Of a DNA stretch of 8,775 bases, positions 1 to 6,216 are shown piece by piece. The stretch lies in the NCBI GenBank assembly GCA_900549535.1, contig UROR01000085.1, positions 1-8,775 on the forward strand, in the 5' to 3' direction. Every line of letters starts with the position of its first letter. Within the stretch, counting starts at the first letter, position 1. The translations under genes and the position numbers were made by a program. This DNA comes from an uncultured Collinsella sp. GTDB taxonomy: Bacteria > Actinomycetota > Coriobacteriia > Coriobacteriales > Coriobacteriaceae. The notes beneath the pieces are model-generated. The model did not search any database. It had not been told where the DNA came from and saw nothing but the letters and a program-made list of their open reading frames with translations.

Positions 1-327
1 GCAGGTCTCGCGCGCGCAGGCAAGGCCGGTCTCACCCGTGGCGGCGTTGGCATTGCCAGAGTTGACCGAAACGCCGGCAATGACGCCGTAGCCCTTGTCG
101 GCGCCGCCCAAGTTGGCACGGCTCACCTGCACGGGCGCCGCACAAAAGCGGTTAGTCGTAAACACACCGGCCCCGGGGCAAGGCTTATCGGGCACGACGA
201 GCGCGTAATCCAGGCGCTCGGGATTCTTGCGGAATCCGGCATGGATGCCCGCCGCCTTAAAGCCGGCCGCCGCCGTTACGCCGCCCTCTACGGCACGAAT
301 CTTGATATCGAACTGCTCAGCATTCAT
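1..327 (-). CDS. argJ: ArgJ, glutamate N-acetyltransferase / ornithine acetyltransferase (5' part only)
   Basis: This is the first 109 codons of argJ; the gene runs off the left edge of the window. ArgJ moves the acetyl group from N-acetylornithine to glutamate in the cyclic arginine pathway, and in some organisms also uses acetyl-CoA. The translation starts MNAEQFDIK and has the family's early block: TAAAGFKAAGIHAG, then PGAGVFTTNRFCAAPV at about residues 60-75, then NSGNANAATG near residue 95. The autocleavage Thr that splits the proenzyme into alpha and beta chains lies outside the window. The ATG at 327 is preceded by AAGGAGT (338-344) with a 10-base spacer. A second ATG at 323 is out of frame. 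It lies 134 bases after argC on the same strand, the usual argC-argJ order, and a terminator-like hairpin lies between them. The identification is firm; only the C-terminal part is unseen. Confidence 0.93.
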   Translation of the reverse strand, partial: MNAEQFDIKIRAVEGGVTAAAGFKAAGIHAGFRKNPERLDYALVVPDKPCPGAGVFTTNRFCAAPVQVSRANLGGADKGYGVIAGVSVNSGNANAATGETGLACARETC

Positions 328-352
328 CGTCTTTACGACTCCTTATGTCAAA

Positions 353-384
353 CAAAAAATGGGCATCGGTTGGTGCGCCATGCC
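353..384 (-). terminator. Terminator-like hairpin (possible attenuator) between argC and argJ
   Basis: On the minus strand GGCATGG (378-384) can pair with CC-G-ATGCC (362-369), giving 7 bp with one bulged G and an 8-base loop. Two bases later come six T, then GTTT. This is the form of an intrinsic terminator, but it sits inside an apparent operon, 35 bases before the argJ ATG and just upstream of its ribosome-binding site. It could reduce readthrough into argJ, act as a regulated attenuator, or be a processing site. It was found by eye, with no folding energy computed. Confidence 0.4.
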
Positions 385-409
385 AGCCACAATCGTGAGA
401 CCAGCTTAA

Positions 410-425
410 GAGTGGCGCCCCACTC
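410..425 (-). other. Perfect 6-bp stem-loop after argC
   Basis: GAGTGG and CCACTC form a perfect 6-bp stem with a 4-base loop. It lies 37 bases after the argC stop codon, in the argC-argJ gap. No T tract follows, so it is not an obvious terminator. It might protect the 3' end of a processed argC transcript, or have no function. Confidence 0.3.
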
Positions 426-461
426 GATGCCCGACTACCAAATCGTTAACAATCGAATGTG

Positions 462-1532
462 CTACACCGGGCACGCCACTGTGGGCAAGCCTCGTCGCTC
501 GTCAAAGCCAAAGACGATATTGGCGCACTGGACTGCTTGGCCCGCAGCGCCCTTGCACAGATTGTCGATGGCGCCCGTCGCCACCAGCACGCCCGCGCGC
601 TTGTTGAGCGCGAGGCCGATCTGGGCGGCGTTGGTGCCGACGACCGAAGCCGTCTTGGGCTGCTGGCCGGCGTCGAGCACACGCACAAAGGTGCGTCCAG
701 CGTAGAACTGCTTGTAATAGTCGACAACATCCTCAAGAGCCAGGGAGTCGATGGCCTGCGGCGTGAGCGGCAGCGTCACCGTGGAGAGCAGGCCGCGCTT
801 GAGCGGTGCCAGATGCGGGGTGAAGACGACACGATCGGTCAGGCCAAGGATTTGCTCAATCTCGGGCGTGTGGCGATGCTTGCCCACGCCGTAGGCCTCC
901 AAGTTCTCGTCAGCGCTGCAAAAATGCGTACGAGCGTTGCAGGACTTGCCGGCACCCGTCACACCGCTGATGGCATCAACGATCACGGGGCCGCTCTGGG
1001 CAACCCAGCCAGCGCGCACGGCGGGCGCGGCGGCAAGGCTCGTTGCGGTGGGATAGCAACCGGCGCAGGCGACCAGCACGGGTTTGCCGTCGGCATGGCT
1101 GGAAGCAGCGGTCTCTAAGTCCTGGCAGAACAGCTCGGGGAGGCCGAAAGCACGCGTCTTGAGCAGCTCGGGGCTCGTATGCGCGGCGGCATACCACGCC
1201 TCGAACACGGCCGGATCGCTCAGACGGTAGTCGGCAGACAAATCGAAGCAGGAAACGCCTGCGGCAAGGAGCGCGGGCACCTGTGCCATGGCAGCCGTGT
1301 GCGGCACAGCAAGAAAAACCGCATCGCAGCTCTTGAGCTCGGGGGCGTCGTGCGTGGTAAAAAGCAGATCGCTCACGCCGGCAAAGCTCGGATAGACCGA
1401 AGACAGCGGCTGGCCAGCATCGGCGTTGGACGTAATGGCGACAAGTTCAAACTCGGGATGGCCGAGCACGAGGCGAATGAGCTCGGCTCCGGCATATCCA
1501 GCCGCGCCGACGATTCCAACCTTTAAAGACAT
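462..1532 (-). CDS. argC: ArgC, N-acetyl-gamma-glutamyl-phosphate reductase
   Basis: This cytoplasmic enzyme reduces N-acetylglutamyl 5-phosphate to N-acetylglutamate 5-semialdehyde with NADPH, the third step from glutamate to arginine. The 356-residue protein has full family length. The N-terminal nucleotide-binding fold opens with GAAGYAGAEL (residues 9-18). LAVPHTA is at 74-80 and DLSADYRL at 97-104. The catalytic cysteine is C159 in AGCYPT. ISGVTGAGK (188-196) and GKHRHTPEI (217-225), with the family's conserved histidine, follow. The ATG at 1532 is preceded by AAGGAG (1539-1544) six bases upstream. The gene heads the arg unit, with argJ downstream. About 90-120 bases upstream are two ArgR-type operators, so arginine repression is likely. 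No missing residues or frame breaks were seen. Confidence 0.96.
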   Translation of the reverse strand: MSLKVGIVGAAGYAGAELIRLVLGHPEFELVAITSNADAGQPLSSVYPSFAGVSDLLFTTHDAPELKSCDAVFLAVPHTAAMAQVPALLAAGVSCFDLSADYRLSDPAVFEAWYAAAHTSPELLKTRAFGLPELFCQDLETAASSHADGKPVLVACAGCYPTATSLAAAPAVRAGWVAQSGPVIVDAISGVTGAGKSCNARTHFCSADENLEAYGVGKHRHTPEIEQILGLTDRVVFTPHLAPLKRGLLSTVTLPLTPQAIDSLALEDVVDYYKQFYAGRTFVRVLDAGQQPKTASVVGTNAAQIGLALNKRAGVLVATGAIDNLCKGAAGQAVQCANIVFGFDERRGLPTVACPV

Positions 1533-1617
1533 ATCAGACTCCTTGTCTGCGATTTATGCACCGATGCGCATTTCGCAGTGGTCGTTATGAAGTGGGTTGA
1601 AACTTTAGCACCAAAAG

Positions 1618-1633
1618 ATGCATGAACACGTAA
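1618..1633. promoter_or_regulatory. Second, weaker ARG box upstream of argC
   Basis: ATGCATGAACACGTAA has one perfect half-site (TGCAT, 1619-1623) and a weak second half (ACGTA against ATGCA) after four bases. Its centre is exactly 21 bp from the stronger box at 1639-1654. That equals the spacing of paired 18-bp ARG boxes with a 3-bp gap known from ArgR operators. The spacing is the main support; alone the sequence would not be convincing. Confidence 0.5.
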
Positions 1634-1638
1634 ATGGC

Positions 1639-1654
1639 TTGCATATTCATGCAT
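1639..1654. promoter_or_regulatory. ARG box (probable ArgR operator) upstream of argC
   Basis: TTGCATATTCATGCAT contains the perfect inverted repeat TGCAT-N4-ATGCA. It differs only at the four central bases and one end from the mycobacterial ArgR operator as I remember it (TTGCATAACGATGCAA). It lies about 107 bases upstream of the argC start. An arginine-bound ArgR hexamer would be expected to bind it together with the weaker box next to it. I could not place a convincing sigma-70 promoter around it, so its exact position relative to the transcription start is unknown. Confidence 0.68.
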
Positions 1655-1693
1655 TGAAACATTCCCGACACATTCGCTTGAAGGAATTGACAA

Positions 1694-1756
1694 ATGGAGC
1701 GGGCCCCGTATTGACCGGCGCTCCTAACGGCACCGGGCAATACGGGGCCCGCCCAT
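1694..1756 (-). terminator. Large hairpin after the split-barrel genes, probable terminator
   Basis: GCGGGCCCCGTATTG (1699-1713) is perfectly complementary to CAATACGGGGCCCGC (1738-1752), a 15-bp stem. Past an A/G mismatch, CCGG/CCGG adds 4 bp inside. Past a bulged A, ATGG/CCAT adds 4 bp outside. It begins about 34 bases after the stop of the last gene of the riboflavin-uptake unit and before the argC regulatory region. The minus-strand bases that follow (CTCCATTTGTC) are only weakly T-rich, so an intrinsic terminator is plausible but not textbook. It could also be a member of a dispersed palindromic repeat family. Confidence 0.55.
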
Positions 1757-1789
1757 GCGAAAACCAAGTTGTTAGGATGAGCCAGCCGG

Positions 1790-2200
1790 CTAGAGCTCGA
1801 CCGGCACCCATTCGTCGTGATTGCAGATAAAAGCCTCGGGATCCTCGACGCTAAAGAAGACGAGCGTGGGGTCGTTAGGCCCCTCATAGTGCTCGCCCAG
1901 GCGCTCTAGATGCTTCCACCCGGCTTCGCGCATTTCGTCTAAAGCCCGGTCATCCAAGCCGGCACGCCCGCGCAAGATGAGCCAGCCATGGCCCGGCCAC
2001 CAACTCGTGGCCTCAAAGCGCTGGTTTTGCAGCAGCTCCTGCCACACATCTTTGGTGCGCGCCGTTACAAACCACAGTTTGCCGTCCTGAATCTGTGCAA
2101 ACGAGAACGGACGCACATGTGGCTGTCCGTCCACGCTCGTCGCCAGATACCACGCCGGCACCGACGTCAGATACTCCAAAACCGTATTCAATCCGTCCAC
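1790..2200 (-). CDS. PNPOx-like FMN-binding split-barrel protein (copy 2)
   Basis: A 136-residue protein of the pyridoxamine 5'-phosphate oxidase-like split beta-barrel superfamily. Visible family features are PAWYLAT (15-21), VRPFSF (29-34), the DGKLWF strand (39-44) and KDVWQEL (50-56). In related proteins the Arg of the RPFSF strand lies by the flavin phosphate. Substrate and reaction are unknown; many small relatives bind FMN, some bind F420 or heme, and some have no shown activity. It is clearly paralogous to the gene just upstream (2245-2691), and both reading frames end in the same 9 bases (GAGCTCTAG). It starts with GTG at 2200, preceded by AGGAGG (2205-2210) four bases away, with no better in-frame start. 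It follows copy 1 after 44 bases and a large hairpin follows its stop, so it is probably the last gene of the ribU operon. Calling it a pyridoxine-biosynthesis enzyme is not justified. Confidence 0.85.
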   Translation of the reverse strand: MDGLNTVLEYLTSVPAWYLATSVDGQPHVRPFSFAQIQDGKLWFVTARTKDVWQELLQNQRFEATSWWPGHGWLILRGRAGLDDRALDEMREAGWKHLERLGEHYEGPNDPTLVFFSVEDPEAFICNHDEWVPVEL

Positions 2201-2244
2201 GTTTCCTCCTGTACTAGCTAGTTTGGGAACCTGGTTTGTGCGAG

Positions 2245-2691
2245 CTAGAGCTCCAGGCGCTCCTCGCTGCCGTCGATATCACAGAAGCGCGCGGCAATGT
2301 TGCGGACCGAAAAGAAAGCAAGGCGGCCGTCGTTGGCACTCTCGTGTTCCTCGCCAATGCCCACCATGTGCTTAAAACCCGCTTGACGCACCTTGTCGCT
2401 CGCAACTGCGTCGTCCTCAAGTGCGGCTTCGCCGGTCAATACGATCCAACATTCCCCCGGCTTCCAGCCCGAGAGCTCAAACTGAGGGTTCGCGCTGAGT
2501 TCCGCCCACACGTCCTTGTCGCGCGAGGTGCAAAACCATAGCTTGCCGTCATCGACCATGGCAAACGAAAACGGCCTCACGCGAGGCTGATGCCCGTCCG
2601 TCACATCGGTCGTGGCTAGATACCACGCCGGAATGCGCCTGAGATACGAACAGGCGCGCTCAAGCTGAGCCGTGCGGTCGTTGTCGGTCAT
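2245..2691 (-). CDS. PNPOx-like FMN-binding split-barrel protein (copy 1)
   Basis: A 148-residue soluble protein of the same split-barrel superfamily as its downstream neighbour. It shows IPAWYLATTD (20-29), RVRPFSF (37-43), DDGKLWFCTSRDKDVWAEL (47-65) and a C-terminal LAFFSVRN strand (124-131). It carries an N-terminal extension of a few residues and a two-residue insertion (TDVTDG) compared with copy 2. The ATG at 2691 is preceded by AAAGGGG (2697-2703) five bases upstream. The gap to ecfT is only 30 bases with no terminator, so it is likely cotranscribed with the riboflavin transporter and thus indirectly under FMN control. A flavin-dependent oxidoreductase or flavin-binding role fits the fold and the context, but the substrate cannot be read from the sequence. 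Confidence 0.86.
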   Translation of the reverse strand: MTDNDRTAQLERACSYLRRIPAWYLATTDVTDGHQPRVRPFSFAMVDDGKLWFCTSRDKDVWAELSANPQFELSGWKPGECWIVLTGEAALEDDAVASDKVRQAGFKHMVGIGEEHESANDGRLAFFSVRNIAARFCDIDGSEERLEL

Positions 2692-2721
2692 AGGGACCCC
2701 TTTCTTGCGCTCGAATCGCGC

Positions 2722-3522
2722 CTAAACAAGTTGAAGGTTGATGACGATGACGCAGATGAGCAGCAACGCCGTCACCACCGCCGCCAACGCATCGCCGCGG
2801 CCAAATGCAAGCGCATGCAGACGTGTGCGGCCCTGCTCGCCTTTATAGAAAGGGGCATCCTTGGCGGCAGAACGCGTTTCGGCATTCCGGAACACGCCCG
2901 TGAACAGCGGAATCGCCACACTGCCGAGCATACGCACGCCGCCGAGCGGGCCTCCCGTCACGCGCGCACCGCGGCTTGCCTGTGCATCGGCCGTCTGCTT
3001 CATCTCAGTGGCAAACTGCGGCATAAAGCGTAGCGCGATACCCATGATCATGCCGAGCTCGTGCGCAGGAAGTCCCACACGCGCAAACGGCGCGAGCAGG
3101 CGCTCAAAGCCCGCGGTGAGGTCGAGCGTCGGCGTGGTGAGTGTAATGGCGCTCATACCGGCCATCATCAACGCCAGGCGGCACGCCATAAAGGCGGCAG
3201 AACGCAGTGAGCCCTCGCTTATCTGCAGAAAGCCGAGCTGCCACAGGATGCGCCCACTCTGATCGGTAAACAAGTTGAGCACCGCGACCACGACGACGAT
3301 TGCCAGCAGCGGCGCCATCGACGACAGAACGCGACGAACCGGCACCCGAGACACGGCATAGGTCAGCACAACGAAAATTGCGACCGGGGCCAGTCCGCGG
3401 AAGCCACTGACCGTGAGCGTCGTGATCAGAAACACAAAGCCCAAGAGCAACTTGGTTCGCGGGTCCAGGCGGTGGATTGCACTATCGCCGGGATAGTAAC
3501 TGCCAAACGAAAACGCCTCCAT
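2722..3522 (-). CDS. ecfT: EcfT, membrane scaffold of the energy-coupling factor transporter
   Basis: EcfT is the membrane subunit that joins the ATPase pair to the vitamin-binding S component. The 266-residue length is normal. It begins with the typical HRLDPRTKLLLGF (17-29), has hydrophobic segments near 25-40, 44-60, 68-85 and 246-265, and has LLAPFARVGLPAHELGMIMGIALRF (142-166) before the coupling helices. The first A-R-G-type motif is present as SRG (183-185, after ADAQ). Where the second is expected, before the GRTR block at 231-234, the sequence reads KDAPFYK; Ala-Arg-Gly is replaced by Ala-Pro-Phe (223-225). The start ATG overlaps the ecfA stop by one base (TGATG), with AGGAGG just upstream inside ecfA, so the two are probably translationally coupled. 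It belongs to the FMN-riboswitch operon with ribU and ecfA. Confidence 0.93.
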   Translation of the reverse strand: MEAFSFGSYYPGDSAIHRLDPRTKLLLGFVFLITTLTVSGFRGLAPVAIFVVLTYAVSRVPVRRVLSSMAPLLAIVVVVAVLNLFTDQSGRILWQLGFLQISEGSLRSAAFMACRLALMMAGMSAITLTTPTLDLTAGFERLLAPFARVGLPAHELGMIMGIALRFMPQFATEMKQTADAQASRGARVTGGPLGGVRMLGSVAIPLFTGVFRNAETRSAAKDAPFYKGEQGRTRLHALAFGRGDALAAVVTALLLICVIVINLQLV

Positions 3523-5426
3523 CAGCAGCCCTCCTCTCGCGCGACCGTCTTGGATTTAGCAATGTCCGCGACGTTAGAAGGACCGCCCGAGCGACCGATT
3601 AGCAGGTCCACCAACTCGTCTGCCAGCGACTCAACCGTATAGAGGCCGTCAAAGCGCAGCGGCACGCCTGCCTTCGCAAGCGCCAGCGCCATGCGCTGGG
3701 CAGCGGGAACACCCAAGCCGATTGATTTAAGCTCATCCGCATGCGCAAAAACCTGAGCGGGCGTGCCTTCGGCAAACACCGCGCCCTCGTTCATCACGAC
3801 GATGCGGTCGCAGCAATTGGCCAGGTCATCCATGCTGTGCGAAACCATGACAACGGTCAGGCCCTCGCGATGGAGTCGATCGATGAGCCCTAAGAAATCC
3901 CTGCGCGCAGCCGGATCGAGCCCCGCCATGGGTTCATCGAGCACCAGGACTTCGGGCTCCATGGCGAGCACGCCGGCGAATGCCACACGCCGTTGCTGAC
4001 CGCCCGAAAGCTCAAAGGGACTCTTGTCGCCGACCGTAGAAAGGTCGAGGCCCACGCGCGAGAGCGACGACTCGACACGACGGTCGACTTCATCTTGCGG
4101 CAAGCCAAGGTTGTGCGGACCAAACGCCACGTCCTGTGCCACGGTTTCGGCAAACAGCTGACGCTCGGGATATTGAAACACCACGCCGACCTTGGCCTTA
4201 ACCGCGGCGGCGTCTTTCTTGTTTGATAGATCGAGCTCCAGCGCGCGAACGGATCCCTCCTGGGGGCGAATCAAACCGTTGAGATGCTGGACCAGCGTCG
4301 ACTTACCCGAACCGGTATGACCTGCTAGCCCCAGGAACTCGCCGCGACGCACCGTCAGCGATACATCGCGCAGCGCCCACGGGCTGCTGGGGTCGTTTCC
4401 CCAAAGGGCTTGTTTGTTCGATTTGCCCGCAGTGGCCGAGCGCTTGTGCCAGCGGTGGCGCTCGCGCGGACTGAGCGAATAACTGTACGAAACATGGGAT
4501 AGTTCGATGACGGGCTCCGACGCGTTGTCCTCGTTGTCTACCGGAACAGTGCCGTCAGCGATTTCCAACTGGGATGCGGAAGACTGTCCCGCGGTGTCTG
4601 CCCCACTTCGCTCGGCATAAGCCTGCGCAATCTCAGCGACCATATCCACCTCGCGCACCTGCGCATGAACAGGCACGCCCTTCGTACGAAGCGCCATGCC
4701 CAGACGACACGACTCCGGCATATCCAGGTTGAGCTGCGCAAGCTCATCCGCCCGCGTCAAAATTTCCTCGGGCGTACCGAGCATGGCAACGTGCCCCGCC
4801 CGAAACACCGCGACACGATCGGCCTCGGCGGCTTCTTCCATAAAGTGCGTAATCATCACGATGGTCATACCGCGAGCGTGCAACGCGCGGCAAGCCTTCA
4901 TGAGGCCCTTACGCCCACGCGGATCGAGCATCGAGGAAGCCTCGTCCAAAATGAGAACGCGCGGTTCCATGGCAAGCACGCCGGCAAGCGCCACGCGTTG
5001 CTTTTGGCCACCCGAAAGCGCATGGGTCTCGTGGCGCTCAAAGCCCACCAGGCCCACGCCCTTCAGCGCCTCGCGTACGCGCTGCGCAATTTGTGCCGAT
5101 GGCACGCCAAGGTTTTCGGGACCGAACGCAACGTCATCTTCGACAAGCGTTGCCACCAGCTGATCATCGGGATTCTGGAATACCATGCCCGCGGTCGAAC
5201 GAATGTCATAGACCAGCTCGAGGTCGGACGCATCCATACCGTTGATACGCACCGTGCCCGCATCGGGCTGCAACAGTGCATTCAGATGCTTGGCAAACGT
5301 CGACTTGCCCGACCCATTACCACCGAGGATGCAGAAAAACTCGCCGTCCTCGATGTTTAGATCGACGCCGTCGAGCGCCGGCACGGCACCGTCATAGCTA
5401 AAGGAAACGCCCCGACACTCAATCAT
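3522..5426 (-). CDS. ecfA: Fused EcfA1-EcfA2 double ATPase of the ECF transporter
   Basis: One 634-residue chain carries two complete ABC ATPase domains that elsewhere are separate proteins. Domain 1 (about 1-255) has Walker A GGNGSGKS (35-42), Q84, signature LSGGQ (137-141), Walker B LILDEASSMLDP with E162, and switch H194. It resembles EcfA1. Domain 2 (about 305-610) has GHTGSGKS (369-376), Q418, LSGGQ (473-477), LVLDEPMAGLDP with E498, and H530. It resembles EcfA2. Both nucleotide sites look catalytically complete. A polar linker of about 45 residues joins them. Domain 2 also has a basic, polar insertion of about 30 residues (318-348) between its first two strands. ATP hydrolysis here would drive riboflavin release by RibU through EcfT. 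The ATG overlaps the ribU stop by four bases (ATGA), and the stop overlaps the ecfT start, so the three genes are tightly coupled. The fused form is known in some Actinomycetota. Confidence 0.95.
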   Translation of the reverse strand: MIECRGVSFSYDGAVPALDGVDLNIEDGEFFCILGGNGSGKSTFAKHLNALLQPDAGTVRINGMDASDLELVYDIRSTAGMVFQNPDDQLVATLVEDDVAFGPENLGVPSAQIAQRVREALKGVGLVGFERHETHALSGGQKQRVALAGVLAMEPRVLILDEASSMLDPRGRKGLMKACRALHARGMTIVMITHFMEEAAEADRVAVFRAGHVAMLGTPEEILTRADELAQLNLDMPESCRLGMALRTKGVPVHAQVREVDMVAEIAQAYAERSGADTAGQSSASQLEIADGTVPVDNEDNASEPVIELSHVSYSYSLSPRERHRWHKRSATAGKSNKQALWGNDPSSPWALRDVSLTVRRGEFLGLAGHTGSGKSTLVQHLNGLIRPQEGSVRALELDLSNKKDAAAVKAKVGVVFQYPERQLFAETVAQDVAFGPHNLGLPQDEVDRRVESSLSRVGLDLSTVGDKSPFELSGGQQRRVAFAGVLAMEPEVLVLDEPMAGLDPAARRDFLGLIDRLHREGLTVVMVSHSMDDLANCCDRIVVMNEGAVFAEGTPAQVFAHADELKSIGLGVPAAQRMALALAKAGVPLRFDGLYTVESLADELVDLLIGRSGGPSNVADIAKSKTVAREEGC

Positions 5427-6013
5427 GCGCGGCCTTTGACCTGGTCCTTCTTGGGCGTGATGAGGTTGGAGACCGCCTTGTACACCGCAAGCGTCAATAC
5501 CGAGTTAAGCACGGTCTTGATAAGGTTGAACGGCAGCACGGCAGGAATCATAAGCGGGGCGATCACATCGACCGAGCCATACCAGAACCATACGCCAATG
5601 GTAAGATTTGCGACCATAGACAACGCCGTAGCGGCAATAACGCCGAGCACCAGGCCAATCACGGCACCCTTATAGGTATGCATCTTCTGATAGACGATAG
5701 CCGCGGGCAGAATGTAGCCCAGCGTGGCAACCAGGTTCATAAGCGCACCGACCCAGTCGCCCGTGGTAAGCGCATGGATAACAATCGCCATAGCGGCAAC
5801 AGCGGTGCCGGCACCACGGCCATACGCAAATCCACACACCATCGCCGGCACCAGCGACGGGTCATAGGTCAAAAACGGCGCCGAAGGAAGGATGGGCAGC
5901 TGCACGTACATAAACAGGGCGCCCAGGGCGCACATCAGCGCCATGGTAACGAGCTGTTTGGTGCTCCACCTATTCGTGTTCTCAAAATGGATATGCTGTG
6001 ACTGTTCAGACAT
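5423..6013 (-). CDS. ribU: RibU, riboflavin-binding S component of an ECF transporter
   Basis: RibU captures riboflavin at the cell surface and delivers it inward with the EcfA/EcfT module. The 196-residue protein has a polar N-terminus and about six hydrophobic segments (near 21-38, 54-66, 68-84, 87-108, 116-137, 155-182). Segment 1 has A25-xxx-A29, the type of small-residue motif S components use to contact EcfT. PFLTYDPS (46-53) and PFNLIKTVL (161-169) fit the RibU family. The FMN riboswitch directly upstream makes riboflavin the likely substrate. I start it at the ATG at 6013, with AGGTG (6019-6023) five bases upstream. An in-frame ATG at 6034 would add seven residues, but it lies within the conserved GGATGAAAG end of the aptamer and has no ribosome-binding site. 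The stop overlaps the ecfA start by four bases. Confidence 0.92.
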   Translation of the reverse strand: MSEQSQHIHFENTNRWSTKQLVTMALMCALGALFMYVQLPILPSAPFLTYDPSLVPAMVCGFAYGRGAGTAVAAMAIVIHALTTGDWVGALMNLVATLGYILPAAIVYQKMHTYKGAVIGLVLGVIAATALSMVANLTIGVWFWYGSVDVIAPLMIPAVLPFNLIKTVLNSVLTLAVYKAVSNLITPKKDQVKGRA

Positions 6014-6022
6014 AAGATCACC

Positions 6023-6211
6023 TGCCTCTTTCATCCGGACTCTAACCGTTGGTACTGGGATCTCACCAGTTCAGCCGGCATGCGAACCAACGCACGCACG
6101 GGTCGCGGGCTCATCGGCTCGGCCGCAGGCATCTCGTCTGCGCCACGGCACCCCTTTGGCACCGCCCGATTTACCGCCAGTGGGGAATTGCACCCCGCCC
6201 TGAAACAGCAA
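6023..6211 (-). promoter_or_regulatory. FMN riboswitch (RFN element) controlling ribU-ecfA-ecfT
   Basis: On the minus strand the conserved RFN blocks occur in order. They are GGGCGGGGTGCAATTCCCC (6182-6200), then CTGGCGGTAAATCGGG, then GATGAGCCCGCGACC near 6102-6116. AACTGGTGAGATCCCAGT, then ACGGTTAGAGTCCGGATGAAAG, end the aptamer near 6028. FMN binding to this RNA lowers expression of riboflavin genes. Only about 15 bases separate the aptamer from the ribU ATG, with no room for a terminator, so control is most likely at translation start. The P1 stem can be extended: TTGCTGTTTC (6202-6211) pairs with GAAAGAGGCA (6023-6032) apart from one mismatch and one bulge. This covers the GAGG just before the ribosome-binding site. 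Confidence 0.95.
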
Positions 6212-6216
6212 CTGCA

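Noticed and set aside
346..351. A perfect TTGACA just before argJ as a -35 element
   Set aside because: A -10 at normal spacing would fall on the argJ start codon, and no -10-like sequence is there.
459..1118. A 219-codon plus-strand frame opposite argC
   Set aside because: Antisense to an intact, full-length argC; the translation is rich in Arg, Gly and Ala with no family pattern.
1790..2691. Calling the two split-barrel genes pdxH (pyridoxine 5'-phosphate oxidase)
   Set aside because: They are only 136 and 148 residues, much shorter than PdxH, and lack its recognisable C-terminal substrate-binding region.
4665..5360. A 231-codon plus-strand frame opposite ecfA
   Set aside because: It lies wholly antisense to two intact ABC ATPase domains and has no recognisable domain or ribosome-binding site; it is a shadow frame.
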